64,000 bases of DNA from Aldrovandia affinis (Eukaryota; Chordata; Actinopteri; Notacanthiformes; Halosauridae), in assembly GCA_029706075.1 (NCBI GenBank), contig JAINUG010000055.1, forward strand, positions 4,846,339 to 4,910,338, written 5' to 3'. Positions 11,497 through 23,091 of the stretch are shown piece after piece. Below the pieces are notes generated by a model. It did not search any database and was not told the origin of the DNA. It worked only from the letters and a program-made list of their open reading frames with translations. Numbering within the stretch: position 1 is the first letter of the stretch; each line of letters opens with the position of its first letter. The translations under genes and the position numbers were made by a program.

Positions 11497-11796
11497 GTTT
11501 AAGTTTAAGTTTATGTATTTATCTCGAACAATCAACCATATAAAATTACAATAGAAAGGATAAAACACAAAACATAAACAGTTAAATCTAACAGTCTTCA
11601 TCAAAAAAAGCTAAACAAATGATGAGTTCGAGAAGGAGCAGAAGGAAGCAAATGCTTATCTAGTCCTGCCCCTTCCTCGCAATATCATAACTTATAACAT
11701 AAAAATCTCTTACAACCTAAAATAAAAATAAAATAATGAAAAAACAAAGCATCAAAAAACTAAAGAACATTTAAAACATAAAAATAAAAACATGAT

Positions 11797-12466
11797 CTAT
11801 TTACAATTATAGAGCTCCTCATTTTTGTACTTATCAATGAGTATTTTCTTATATCTGTTTTTGAACTGTACAATGTTCTTGCTCCTTTTAGTTTCCTTGT
11901 CTAAGCCATTCCACAGGGTTATCCCACAAACTGAAACACACAAGCTTTTAAGAGTAGTGCGGACATAAGGTTGTTTTAAATTAAGCTTCCCTCTTAAATC
12001 ATATCTTCCCTCTCTATCCATGAACAATTGTTTTATGTTACCTGGCGGTACATTATTCCTTGCTTTAAACATAATTTGTGCAGTTCTAAATGTCACTATA
12101 TCCATACATTTCAAAGTCTGTGTCTTTAGAAACAGTTGATTATTATGCTAACGATACCCAACATGATTTACTATTCTTATTGGTTTTTTTTGCAGTGTGC
12201 ATATCTTCTGCAGGGTGCTCTTATAAGTATTACCCCATACTTCCACACAGTAGATTAAATACGGTAATATAAGTGCGCAATACAGAGTGTGCAGTGTTTT
12301 CTGATTCAGGATGTATCTTATTTTACCCAATATTCCAATGCTCCTGGCAATCTTAGTGCACTACATTTTTATTTGGGGTTTCCAGCAGAGCTCATGGTCT
12401 ATTACAACACCCAGAAACTTGTTTTCATATACTCTTTCTATTACCACATTAACATCTGCATTCATT
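11797..12466 (-). pseudogene. LINE-A ORF2, post-RT region
   Basis: Contains LYCALILPYLIYCVEVWGNT (the conserved post-RT block before the thumb-like region) and further on REGRYDLRGKLNLKQP and CGITLWNGLD near the C-terminus. There is a frame change near 12120-12150. Ends at the stop at 11797-11799. Confidence 0.75.
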
Positions 12467-13159
12467 TTACGATTTCCAAAATTTAGTTTTGTTCAAGTTT
12501 AATGACAGCTTCTTTGTATCGAACCAACATTTTAATTTACACATTTCTTTCGTGACCACCTCCATGAGCTGCTGCAAGTCCTCCCCAGAATAAAATATAT
12601 TTGTGTCATCTGCAAAAACAACAAATTTCAATACATTTGATACTTTACAAATATCATTGATGTATAGAATAAACAATTTGGGGCCCAGGACTGACCCCTG
12701 TGGGACACCACAGGTAATGTTTAGGCACATTGACTTGTGATGACCCATCTGTACAAATTGCTGCCTATTTCCTATATAACTTTTCAGCCAATCGAAAGCC
12801 ACCCCTCTAACACCATACCTATCCATCTTTTTGAGCAGTATCTCATGATCAATCATATCGAATGCTTTTTTTAGATCAATGAATATTCCCACTGCATATT
12901 TTTTGTTATCTATACATCCTGTTAATGCCTCTATTAACTCCATTAATGCCATAGAAGTTGATCTGTCTGATCTGAAACCATACTGACTGTCCATTAACAA
13001 GTTATGCTTTTCAATAAAATTGTCCAGTCTTGAAACAAAGAGTTTTTCAAGTGTCTTTGAGAACTGAGAAAGTAAGGAAACCGGTCTATAGTTGGTGTAA
13101 AGATGTTTGTCACCAGCTTTATAGAATGGGATGACTTGATGATGAATGATAAATTGCAT
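12467..13159 (-). pseudogene. LINE-A reverse transcriptase domain
   Basis: RT motifs in order: NYRPVSLLSQFSKTLEKL, QYGFRSDRST, IFIDLKKAFDMIDHEIL (first catalytic Asp), GVPQGSVLGPKLFILYIND, and VVFADDTNIFYSG with the catalytic Asp pair as FADD. A frame change near 13150 separates it from the endonuclease-linker frame. Length and order match a full RT core. Confidence 0.9.
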
Positions 13160-14101
13160 ATATGTCTTATTGGATCAACAATTCCATCTATTAATTTCTT
13201 TACCAGAGCCATATCAATATCATCCCAATCTGTGGGAGTTTTATTCATACACTTATTTACAATATCAATAATTTCTACAGTTCCCAACAAAAGGATTGAG
13301 TTTGTGTTTCTCTCTTCACAGTCCTCATCAGCACATCTCTTCCCAGTATTATTTATTTCATGAACCAGTTTTGGACCCACATTAACAAAGAAGTTGTTAA
13401 ATCCCTCAACCACATCATTCATATTGGTAATTGTCATGTTGTTATCAATAAAATGTTCCGGATAAGTTGGATTGGTTTGTCTTTTTCTAATAATACTATT
13501 TAATATATTCCATATTCCTTTTGCATTATTTTTATTATCTTCTAGTATTTTGGTATAATGATCCTTCTTACATACCCTCATAATATTAATCAACTTGTTT
13601 TTGTATTTCTTATATTTTTGCTCTGCCTCTGACATTCTATATTTTATAAATTGCCTACATAGAGTATTCTTTTTTTTACATGCATTTTGCAATCCCTTGG
13701 ACATCCACAGGTTTTCTGAATATTTATTCTTGTTATAAATATTGTTATTGTTCTTATACTGTTTTAATGGGTTCAACAAATCTATGTTAAAATCCCCACA
13801 AACATAATTGATCTTTTGCTTAGTTTTGGTAAACAACCTTTCCATATTGTCTGTGAAGGTATCAATGTTGGGTCCTGGTTTTCTATACACACAACTAACA
13901 ATTACATTTTTCATTCTTTCCATACATATTTCAATAGTAATACACTCCATCACATCATCAATGATTACCGACATGCTATCCACAACCTTATAATTGAGGC
14001 CTTTGTCAACGAAGAGAGCCACACCGCCGCCATTTTCTCTCTCTCTATTGATGAAATTAAATTCATATCCCTGTAGATCAAAATCTGTTAACTTATCTGC
14101 A
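13160..14101 (-). pseudogene. LINE-A endonuclease C-terminal part and linker
   Basis: Contains RENGGGVALFVD, VSCVYRKPGPNIDTF and YVCGDFNIDLL (the GDFN catalytic block of APE endonucleases), then a Lys/Asn-rich linker. Homology begins immediately after the TTAA at 14102-14105; across that TTAA the reading frame joins the piece at 16811-17042. Confidence 0.85.
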
Positions 14102-14105
14102 TTAA

Positions 14106-16806
14106 CCCCTATCTGCTCCACCCCCCTTTTCCCCAACATTCCATCCCAGTGCATGTACATATATTTGTATAAATTAAATCCCCTATAACTTTTCAAGTAT
14201 GAGGGGCACATGAATGAAATTGGTATCAAATGAAAGGGGAGAATTGAGAGATTGTGTGATAGCATCCTAGTCTGAGTATAAATTACTTACCCCATGTTAT
14301 TGTTAACTAAAATATAGAAAATATAGCAATTTTATATGAAAAAATATATTTTAATGTATAATACTTCAAAAATATGAAAATAATAATATGGATAGCGAAG
14401 CTATATAACACCTCGATTTGTGTCTATGTGATGTCATGAACTCCTGTACAAAATTTGGAGGAGATAGAACAAATTACTCAAAAGCTACAACAGATAATAA
14501 TAATTAATATTATTATTAATAATAGACTCGGGTGTTTTTTGATACACAAATTTCCCCTATTTTTCCCATATATGCATGTTGCCCAAATGTATTTGCCTAT
14601 AATTTCTCAAATATGAGGGGCAGGTCCATGATCTTGGTATTAAATGAAAGGGTACAACTGGGAGATGTATGTGCATCTATGTGATGGCATTCTAGTCTGA
14701 GTATTAGTTAGGTACACCATGTTATTGTTGACTGAAGTACAGGAAACAACAGGCGTTTTTACTAAATTTATTGAAATATATATATTTTTTCATAGCATAT
14801 GTCAATAATTGTATGACTGAGTACCATGTAAATACCCCAGATTGTATGTTTGTTATGTTCATAAACCCTGGGGAAAAGAATGGAGAATGCTGAAGATATT
14901 ACTCCAAGGCCAAATAGGTAATTGTAATCATAGTGTCAGGCAAAGTAGTGGCAAAACAGCTGAAGGAATGTGTGATATCCAGTTGAATCCCAGGTGCACG
15001 GTTGTGCATCTGAGGTGCACGGTTGTGCATCCTCATCTCATGAAATAGACCAAAACAGAATAATTTGCGTTATTATATGTATAATCACACTGCATAAAAA
15101 ATACGTATAAAAAGTATATAAGTAAGTATGTAAATAAGATGTGCTACTGTTCATATAAGCCCCGAAGTAGTGGTAAAATGATTGTTTTGTTCGTTAGTAC
15201 GAATGCAATCCAAGGGGGCTAGCTAGCAATTAAATTATATTAGCATTGAAAATAAAACCAAAAAACAGCAAACACATACTTTGCTATGTAGCTAGCTAGC
15301 ACAAGACATAATAGGAGTGAATATAAACATGGATTTACCATAAACGTGTTCGCTACTGGAATGAAAGCGCTTCTGTCTTCACTTGGTAAACAATTTCAGA
15401 TTTGGTAAACAAACCTCCATGTCTTGTCATTATCAACTTCTGGGGATTTATTTTCCAACTTTACAAAGCAATGTACATGTCCTAACAAAACGTAGTAATA
15501 CATATATCGAATTGGTGTGTGTTTGTATTCACAAGCACTGAAAGCTTTCGTGTATTTTACACAAACACTGGACGATTTCGCTTCACAACCACAAATGGCT
15601 TATTGATTTTGCTTCACTGCCACAAAAGGTAACTGAAACTGATTGGTTATAAGATAGTTGTCTCCTATTTGAAATAAAAGCTGTCAATCAGTGATAATCA
15701 GGTTTCTGTGTGACAAATGAAAACCACAAAGAGTTAGGGCAAAGCCAAACCCCTTTTATTTTTTTCTTGTTCCGGTTTTTAGCAACGTTTAGTTTGACGA
15801 ATCTTAAATTGCGGGTGAGGACAAAATACGAAAATAGTGCTATGATACTTATGACAATGTATATGTGTTTATACTGATTTTCACGTGAACAAGTTTGTAT
15901 TTTACAATATATCAGTGTTTTGATTACTTTCTCAGTATTTGGTGTATTACGAGTGAAATTACATTCGGTTTTTTCTAACTAACAGGAGTTCGCGTTATTG
16001 AAAGTCAATGGGAAATGCATCTAAAACTCGTCATAACTTTGGTAATTTGTATGTAAAATAAGCAACTTTGGTCTTATTTTAATCCTTAGAATATTTTGTA
16101 TTTAGCTATGTCCAATATGACCATGTATTGTATATGATTGTATATGAAAACATGTCAACATTGTCAACACGCCGTAACCCAAAACGGCCGTTGGCCATGG
16201 TGCAGCCTGTAAGTTTTGCCCGTTTTAATTAAAATGTGTTAATATACTTAAAAACAACGCATGTGGTTGGATTCGGGACAAAATCCCGATCGTTTGATAT
16301 ATTATATGTAGGTATTGCGTGACATGTGGAGAAGTATCTCATCTCATCTCATCTTATCTTCAGCCGCTTATTCCTGGTCAGGGTCGCGGGGGGGTTGGAG
16401 CCTATCCCAGCATACATTGGGGCGAGAGGCAGGAATACACCCTGGACAGGTCGCCAATCCATCGCAGGGCACTACATACACCATTCACTCACACACTCAT
16501 ACCTACAGGGCAATTTAGACTCTCCAATTAGCCTAACGTGCATGTCTTTGGACTGTGGGAGGAAACCGGAGTACCCGGAGGAAACCCACGTGGACACGGG
16601 GAGAACATGCAAACTCCACCCAGAAAGGCCCCCGGCCGGAATTCGAACCCAGGACCTTGTTGCTGTGAGGCGACAGTGCTATCCACTGCACCACCATGCC
16701 GCCCCATGTGGAGAAGTATATACTTATTAATATCCATATTTTTATGATTTTATGACGGGGGGCGTGGCAGAGTGTCCCACCAGTGGGACACCGGAGTACA
16801 AGTGGT
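14106..16806. mobile_element. TTAA-flanked piggyBac-like element inside LINE-A
   Basis: The LINE endonuclease is split at this point. TTAA stands on both sides (14102-14105 and 16807-16810), which is the target duplication of piggyBac elements. Reading across a single TTAA restores the endonuclease frame exactly (codons for W-L-N-A-D). The ends resemble each other only partly (CCCCTATCTGCTCC on the left; ACCACTTGTACTCC on the minus strand at the right, 8 of 14 positions). Inside there is a diverged internal duplication (about 14180-14330 and 14600-14760, both with TGAGGGGCA and ATGAAAGGG blocks). No transposase is recognisable. A SINE is nested at 16338-16704. Other TTAA-specific elements are possible, but piggyBac is the best fit. 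Confidence 0.75.
16338..16704 (-). mobile_element. tRNA-derived SINE (family M), full length, with TSD
   Basis: Flanked by the perfect 15-base duplication CATGTGGAGAAGTAT (16323-16337 and 16705-16719). On the minus strand it starts with GGCGGCATGGTGGTGCAGTG (A-box), then GGGTTCGAATTCC (B-box), a conserved body (GGAGTTTGCATGTTCTCC, CCAAAGACATGCACGTTAGG) and ends in a repeated GATGA-type tail. It inserted into the TTAA element, so it is younger than it. Further copies: 18693-18862 and 29727-29851. Confidence 0.92.
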
Positions 16807-16810
16807 TTAA

Positions 16811-17042
16811 GCCATGTTTCGGAAACAGCTATAATATTAAAGGGTTTTTTAAACTGTCTTAAGTATTCTTTTATACTCTGGAAGTTTGCATACAGACTTC
16901 TGCTGTTGAAATGAATGACAGATATTCCATACTCATATTTAATATTGGTATTAAACTGCTGCTCTGTGTAATAGCAGCAGTTTGTATTCATATTATCAAA
17001 AAGGTTAAGTTCCGGATCTATGTCTTGTTCAAATTCTAGCAT
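16811..17042 (-). pseudogene. LINE-A ORF2 N-terminus (endonuclease)
   Basis: Reads ISVIHFNSRSLYANF and FNIIAVSETWL, the first two conserved blocks of an APE-type endonuclease (Asn, then catalytic Glu in SETWL). The frame is cut by the TTAA element immediately after SETWL. Confidence 0.85.
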
Positions 17043-17147
17043 AATATAATGATGTTATAGTGATGAAATATATCATAATGAAAACAACAATCCAATAGTA
17101 CAATAAGAATACCTGAGTAGACCCCATTATGGACACCGCACAGCCTT

Positions 17148-17853
17148 CTAGTCTCTATCAAACCTCTCAAGTTGGTCTATGCTCCTGATACACAGCCCTT
17201 TGGCGTTCTCTGGTGCACCCTTTCGTTTGATGAAAACCTTGCAGCTGACAGTCCAAGTAGATTGAATCTTGCCCTGCTTCCTAAGTAGCCTTGCTTTCCT
17301 AGCAATATCTGCATTATTCTTGGTAAGGTGCTCGTTAATGTAAACATTTGAGCCTTTCAGATTCCTCCCCTGCCTAAGCAGATCAACTTTGTGTTTCCTG
17401 TTGGCAAAACGAATGATTATGGCAGGTATGGCAGGCTTGTTCTTCCAACTCCCTAACTGGCAGTGTGTGACAGGCCTCAATATTGTCTTTGTCAATAACA
17501 ATGTTTTTGCCCTGAAGGAATGCAGTTACCTGCTCCTCTGTTGTCTCCTCATGTTCTGCACCGCTCTCTGACCTGGTGCCTTTCACAGCCTGAAGGTAAT
17601 TCCGTGGTCTGATCACCAGTCCTGAGATTATGACATCGTTCATCTGCGAGTACTGCTCCAGGTCAGACACTCGGTTTTCCAGAAATACGATTTTCTTTTC
17701 TTGTTCCATGTTCTGCCATTTAAGCTGCTTGATGTCACCCAACAGTTCGGTTATGATGGAATGCTGCTTCGTCAAAGTCGCCATTTCACTAGTCATCATG
17801 TTCATTGCTTCTTTTAAATCCTCCATGTCCTTCTGAAGTGTTTTCATAGCCAT
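17148..17853 (-). pseudogene. LINE-A ORF1 (coiled coil plus FP-like C-terminal domain)
   Basis: The first part is a heptad-rich helix (LKEAMNMMTSEMATLTKQ; IVFLENRVSDLEQYSQMNDV) typical of the trimerising coiled coil in LINE ORF1 proteins. After a frame change near 17440 it continues with IIRFANRKHKVDLLRQGR and VYINEHLTKNNADI, the nucleic-acid-binding FP-like C-terminal domain seen in several LINE ORF1 families. It lies upstream of ORF2 in the right order. Confidence 0.75.
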
Positions 17854-18563
17854 GTTGATACTAGCTAACTTGCTCCAAATATTGCTGAAAGAAGAATCTC
17901 TCCAGTCGAGGACAGTGTTTCACCACCTTCTTCAATGAATGAAAACTCTGGATATCCAGGTCAACTCGGTTTGATGTATTTCCGCTTCGTTCTCTCCGCC
18001 GATCAGTCAGAGCCAGCCTGCTCTTCCAGGCTGGGTCCCGGCTCCAGAGTCGCCAGCAGGTCATGTCATCATAAATGCACATGGGACTCAACACAATGCG
18101 AATATGCTGAGAACAGTCACTACTCTGAGACCAGCAATGACAAAGACACCGAACCACCTCCTTCGGGATGGAACTCGCCCAGCCGTCGACTGTGATTCCG
18201 ATACACGCAGAGAGCTTTATGTGAGGATTATACACCAAACCTACTGAGCGCTGGCCTTACCCAAACAATTAATTAGCTTTAAAAATAAAATAAAAAAATT
18301 TATTGTCTCGTCTTTTTTGCTACGTATGTGCCTTTTGGGGTAGTATTATTTTTCCTTACCCCAAAAACCCTAGACGTCTAGATGTCTGAGATTTTGTCTT
18401 GAATGTTGTTACTTTTACTTTTACCCATGTCCTTGTGAAATGTGCTGTACGCCTCCTTGTGTATCTTTAAATGTCCAAAAAAATGGTTTAAAGAAAAATG
18501 TAAAAACCAATAAAAGACAATTTCACCCTAAGCAGCTGCTCTTTTTCCCTCTGCACTGTGCAG

Positions 18564-18652
18564 GTTCAAATAGTCCACTTGCAGGACGAGCAGGATGAAT
18601 TTGCAGTGACATTGCTGAACGGGAAAGGAACAATCAAAATGAAAAAGCGGGA
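18564..18652 (+). CDS. Candidate internal coding exon, unidentified
   Basis: A strong pyrimidine tract (CTCTTTTTCCCTCTGC) and CAG acceptor at 18561-18563 precede 89 bases open in one frame (VQIVHLQDEQDEFAVTLLNG, then KGTIKMKKR), followed by a consensus donor GTGAGT at 18653. If unspliced the frame ends two codons later at TGA. Codon use and charge pattern look like protein, unlike the repeats on either side. I do not recognise it, and no companion plus-strand exon is evident. It could be a captured exon or a relic of a lost gene. Confidence 0.4.
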
Positions 18653-18692
18653 GTGAGTTGAATAATGTTATTGAGCTGATGCTGTTGAGCAT

Positions 18693-18862
18693 TCATTCAT
18701 TCATTCATTCTCTAACCCGCTTATTCCTGGTCAGGGTTGCAGGAGGGCTGGAACCTATCCCAGCATGCATTGGGCGAGAGGCAGGAATACACGCTGGACA
18801 GATCGCCAATCCATCACAGGGCACGTACACCATTCACTCACACACTCATACCTACCTGTCTC
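18693..18862 (-). mobile_element. SINE family M, 5'-truncated copy
   Basis: Begins after a (CATT)n run and carries the tail half of the SINE: CCGCTTATTCCTGGTCAGGG, GGAACCTATCCCAGCATGC, GCCAATCCATCACAGGGCA, CCATTCACTCACACACTC. The tRNA head is absent. Confidence 0.85.
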
Positions 18863-18990
18863 TGCCAGACCGTTAGGCCCAATCGGGAGCGGCATTTGGA
18901 TGTCCGCTCCTGAGGGAGGGGGGAGGGTGGTCGGCATGAACTTGCTGTGGAGCATGTAAGGCTGTCTCCAAAAAGGGGGTCGGTAGGCCT

Positions 18991-19300
18991 CCCGTGTTGT
19001 CTAGTGGTTTCAACGTCCGACGCTGGCCACAGTTCCCCGTAGCGCCAGAGTCAGCTCTGGCCGGGAGTGCCACCGGGGGCGACAATTGGCTGTCCGCCCC
19101 AGGGAGGGGGGAGGGAAGCCGACACAGTTCGCTGCGCACAGGAGTGGTCCTGGGGTGCCGGAATTACAGTCGACAGCACAATGAGTGCTGTCTCGGAGGA
19201 GGCAGTGCTTCGCCATTGTCACTGCCGGTCACAGGGCTACGGCAGCGAACTACGAGGGAGGGCATTGAACTAAGACTAGCGGGAGTAATTGTCTACCGAA
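18991..19300 (+). mobile_element. tRNA-derived SINE family B, copy 1
   Basis: Shares body blocks with the minus-strand element at 34065-34425: CAGCTCTGGCCGGGAGTGCC, GGCGACAATTGGCTGTCCGC and CCAGGGAGGGGG. The tRNA-like head lies at the left. A shorter related piece (GGATGTCCGCTCCTGAGGGA) is at 18880-18950. The 3' end carries A-rich text. Confidence 0.65.
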
Positions 19301-20539
19301 TTGGGAGAAAAATGGGATAAAATCGGAAAAAGAAAAAAGAAAGCGGGTCGGTAAGTTTCGTCTCAAAGGAGGCGGATCATCGCCAGCCTTGGAGAGTAGC
19401 TTGCCCCGCAGAGATGGGCAGCGAGTTCATGGGGGAGGGTTAATCAAAATAAATAGAGGGTGTAATTGGCTTACAAATTAGTGAGAAAAACGGGAAGAAA
19501 TTGAAACAAAAAATAAAAAAATTAAATGCAGGACATCTGATCACCTAGAGAGGATAATAACTCACCAGACTGACACCACATACAACTGCTCTCTGCCCAG
19601 ATTTGTGGGAAGATATTTTGACTTAAGGGTGCTGAAATCTGAAACCAAAAATATAACGTTATAGTAATGCAACGGGGATTGAATGGTATTGTTTTTTATA
19701 ATTGTGATGCGGAATTCAGTTCCCTGACATGTCATTTGTAATGTACACTGTATTTAGTGTGTTCAAGTTATTAAATACATATTTAAATTGTAATGACAAG
19801 TAAAGGACATGGCCAGGCCTGAAAACAAGTTAACACACTAACAGCACTTTAGAGCTGGCTGCCACAGAGCTGCAGCTCAGGCTGGAACCTGGCTTGGTTG
19901 TGAAGGCAAAGAGTGATGCATAAACAAACATGGAGGCCCACATAAAAACAGGCGCTTCATGGCGAGCTAGCTACCACTGCTAGCTACAATAGCTACAATG
20001 TTCTTTAAAATTGCAACTGCAATAATTGATTTGCAGCTTGCGAGCTGCTGCTTGCGAGTGTAGGTGCTTCCGAGGTTGAGGATAGATGTAGCGGCAACGT
20101 GTGCTGGCACTGCCATTGGTGGTGTTTTGTTTTTTTTTGTTGTAGGCTTTTGTAAGAATTTGCTAATTCTCTTTTGAGACATTTTGAATAAAAATGTAAA
20201 AACACAACAGCCCAGTCAATGGTTACTTCTTGATAGCTAGCTAGCTAACTCTCTTGCTTGTGTTGCTAGCTAATTTGACACAGACAATTTATTTCTGCAT
20301 GACAGCAACAGTGTTCTGCAGCAGCTGCAGCAGCCACAGCACCCCCACTTCCCGCACGTATCTCTCTGTCCCTCTGCACTGAAAACCGTCCATCTGTCCT
20401 GCGTTAACCATCTCTCCTTTTTCACTGAATCGGTTTCTTTAACTTCTCCATCACCACCATCGTCATCTTCACTTCATCTTTCACCAAATTCCAATACAAG
20501 TTACATCAGATTACATCTTTATACATTACATTTCTCATC
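19301..20539. other. Non-coding stretch
   Basis: No gene supportable. A short minus-strand open frame begins at 20182 (MSQKRISKFLQKP) and resembles nothing definite. Confidence 0.35.
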
Positions 20540-20544
20540 ACATA

Positions 20545-20885
20545 CAGTGCCCCTTTAAAGTCTACACCCCATCTCAAAAATGTCACCTTTTGTTGCCTTA
20601 CAGCCTGAAATTAAATCAGACTTTTTCCACCTTTATTTACACATTTTACCCAACAACTTCCAAGTGGAAAAAAATTCTCAACCTTAATTAATTTTTTTTA
20701 AAACACTATAATAACTTGGACACTTGGATGGGTAAGTCAACAATAGAGAAAGCGGTCCACAGTTCTAATCTGTATGTTAAGGTGGCAAGAAGGAAGCCAC
20801 TACTCAAAAAAGTCCACATTCAGTCCTGTTTGAGGCAAAAAAAACTGTCTGAAGATTCTGAAGCCATGTGGCAAAAGGGGGGTGA
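20545..20885 (+). mobile_element. Tc1-like element T2, left arm with transposase fragment
   Basis: Starts with an inverted-repeat-type end (ACAGTGCCCCTTTAAAGTCT) and text GCCTGAAATTAAATCAGAC, then a Tc1 transposase fragment (VARRKPLLKKVHIQSC...). The text from GCCTGAAATTAAATCAGACT onward recurs in inverse orientation at 26870-27020, so these look like the two arms of one element, now about 6 kb apart. Confidence 0.65.
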
Positions 20886-20889
20886 GTGG

Positions 20890-21055
20890 GTGAAATGAGA
20901 TTGCAGTTTTGTAATTGCAATTACACCACAGCAACCGTTATTACACCACTGCCATCACAAGTGGTGAAGGGGGCGCCTCCAGGGTGGTGAGGGGGTTAGA
21001 TGAGATTGCAGTTTTGTAATTGCAATTACATCACAGCAACCGTTATTACACAACT
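20890..21055. repeat. Direct duplication, two units about 104 bp apart
   Basis: GAGATTGCAGTTTTGTAATT and ATTACA.CACAGCAACCGTTA occur at about 20898 and 21002. The same text occurs inverted at 33942-34045, so it is a dispersed small element. Confidence 0.75.
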
Positions 21056-21166
21056 AATCTATCCGGAGCCACCTAGCGTGTTTTTTAAGAGTGGTATTGC
21101 TGACTCCATCTCTAGACAGTAAAAATCTAAACTTAGGGAGAGATAGGGAGTCAGCTAGGGGCCAAA

Positions 21167-22090
21167 ATGTGGCCAAAACTGTGTGAGGTGTGCAGGATGA
21201 TCGCCCTGCTGGAAAGCGATTTCCTTGGGCTGTTCACCTGCCTCCGCTGCAAGCTCATTGAGCATCTCGAGGACAAGATTCTTGTTCTCGAAGGCCAATT
21301 GGCTGTATCGGCCGCACATAGTCCCCAATTGTCAGGTTCTTAGAACCAATTAGTACGTCCGTTAGGAGAAGGTGTGCACGCCTAGGCTGGGAGGAGGGAA
21401 GAATTTAGAGCAGGCAGGAAGTGACAGGTGGGTCACAGTTAGGAACAAAGGTAGGAAAGGGCTTGCACACCACAAAGGGGCGGCATCTCCAGAGATTGAG
21501 GTGTCCAACAGATTCCAGCTCTTGCAGGAATCTGTGGCCCGTGACCCTGAGAGCGGGGGGATGCATGTGCCACAGGACACCCTGATGGCCACATCTCCCA
21601 GGGAAAGGGAGTTGTTGGTAGTGGGGGATTCTATAATCAGGGGAGTGGACAGCATAGTCTGTTCCCGGGCCAAGGAGACTCGCACGGTGTGTTTCCTGCC
21701 TGGTGCCCAGGTTGGGGATCTCCTTGAACAAGCTCCTGGCCAAAGCAGAAGGGGATCCAGTGGCCATGGTCCACGTAGGGACCAATGACATGGGTAAGGG
21801 CAGGTTGGAGGTCCTGCAAGATAAATTTGAGGATCTAGCAGCGAAGACTAGGAGCAAAACCTCCACGGTAGTCTTCTCGGGAATTCTACCAGTACCATGT
21901 GCAAGCAGAGGGAAGCTGAAGTTTATCTATAGGTTTAACACGTGGCTACAATCCTTCTGTAGGAAAGAGGGGTATAGATTTATTGAGCGCTGGGACTTCT
22001 TTTGGAACAGGGGGTGACCTGTACAAGCGCGATGGGTTACACCTGAACCGGATGGGTACCTACGCTCTGGGAGAGCGTATGCTTAGGGTA
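21167..22090 (+). pseudogene. LINE-B (CR1-type) ORF1: PHD-like finger and esterase domain
   Basis: The frame from ATG at 21167 gives LCEVCRMIALLESDFLGLF followed by CLRCKLIE, the Cys pairs of the PHD-like finger of CR1 ORF1 proteins. Further on come LLVVGDSIIRGVDS (GDS block with the nucleophile Ser), a frame change, then HVGTNDMGKG (block III GTND). After another frame change comes YKRDGLHLNRMG near 22030, the Asp-x-x-His block. So all three blocks of an SGNH-type esterase are visible in order across three frames, with a stop after the finger. PHD plus esterase in ORF1 is an established feature of CR1-like LINEs. This copy is inactive. Confidence 0.82.
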
Positions 22091-22143
22091 GCGCAGGATT
22101 ATTTAAACTAGAGACTCGGGGGGCAGGGAGGATAGAGAGCGAA

Positions 22144-23088
22144 ATGGGTAGGGTGGTGCAGACTGCCCAGATGGAGTCTGTCAAGACTACATGTAACAGT
22201 GAAAGCATTAATAAAGTCTTGATTAAACAAAATTTTAGCAAGTGTGGCTTGGGATGGAAGGGAGTGAGGGAGCGGGAGAGGAATAGTAGAAACAGTAGTC
22301 TGAAATGTCTATGTTTTAATGCTAGAAGCATAAAAAATAAATTTCTGGAAATAGAGGTTGATATCAATAGCAAAGGCTATGATATCGTAGGGATTACAAA
22401 GACGTGGCTGAGAGAAGAGGACGGGGACGAATACAATATAGAAGGGTATCAACTTATTAGGAAGGATAGATCCGGTAAGAGAGGTGGGGGTGTGGCACTA
22501 TATGTGAAAGATAATCTCAATGTGCAGGAGTTTCCAGAAATTAGCCAATGCATGCCTAGCGAGGATATTTGGATAAAGCTCATAGGGGAACATGAGAAGG
22601 GATTAAATATAGGGGTGTGTTATCGACCACCAGCTTCAGACAGCAATATGAATATAATGCTTTTTGAAAATATAAAACAAGCTTGCAGAGGAGGTGAGAC
22701 TATTATCATGGGTGACTTAAATTACCCTGGTATTAATTGGGAATTGGAGACAGGACAAGGAAATAGGGAGGAAGAATTTCTAGATGTTATTAATGATCTT
22801 TTTTTGGCACAGTATGTTAGACAGCCTACAAGAGGAAATTCAATTCTAGAGCTGGTGTTATGTAATGATGCCGACAGAATCAGTAGTATAGAGGTAATGG
22901 AACCCATTGGGACAAGCGATCATTCCACAATCGGATTTGATATATTATGGCAAACTAAGAGGGCCCCATCTAACACAAGGATTTTAAATTGTAGGCGTGC
23001 CAACTTTAAACAGATGCAATTAGAATTAAGCATGGTAGACTGGGGACATCTTCTTGATTGTGATAGGGGATATGGAAGTATTGGATAA
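22144..23088 (+). pseudogene. LINE-B ORF2 endonuclease
   Basis: Open for 314 codons. Blocks in order: LKCLCFNARSIKNKF, IVGITKTWLREEDG (normally ETWL; here KTWL, so the catalytic Glu is replaced by Lys), GGGVALYVKDNL, IGVCYRPPASD, TIIMGDLNYPGINW (GDLN), and GTSDHSTIGFDI (SDH). The frame ends at TAA 23086-23088 after a linker shorter than in the related copy at 26560, suggesting a deletion with a frame change before the RT. Confidence 0.88.
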
Positions 23089-23091
23089 ATT

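Larger units (their letters stand above)
11497..18250 (-). mobile_element. LINE-A, minus-strand non-LTR retrotransposon, interrupted
   Basis: In minus-strand order: 5' region (18250-17860), ORF1 (17853-17148), ORF2 endonuclease start (17042-16811), a 2.7 kb inserted element (16806-14106), endonuclease remainder and linker (14101-13160), RT (13159-12467), C-terminus (about 12330-11797) and 3' tail with TTTAAACTT-type repeats ending near 11497. Total without the insert is about 4.0 kb. The organisation (APE-type endonuclease, RT with FADD, microsatellite-like 3' tail) fits the Jockey superfamily. I do not assign the clade. Several frame changes make it inactive. Confidence 0.8.

Noticed and set aside
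13103-14188. Plus-strand Ile/Ser-rich open frames at 13.1-14.2 kb
   Set aside because: Antisense shadows of the LINE-A coding strand.
16630-16704. tRNA gene (minus strand) with GGTTCGAATTCC
   Set aside because: It is the head of a SINE bounded by a perfect target duplication.
19967-20182. Minus-strand ORF beginning MSQKRISKFLQKP as a transposase N-terminus
   Set aside because: Only a dozen suggestive residues, no zinc finger or terminal repeats; too weak to call.
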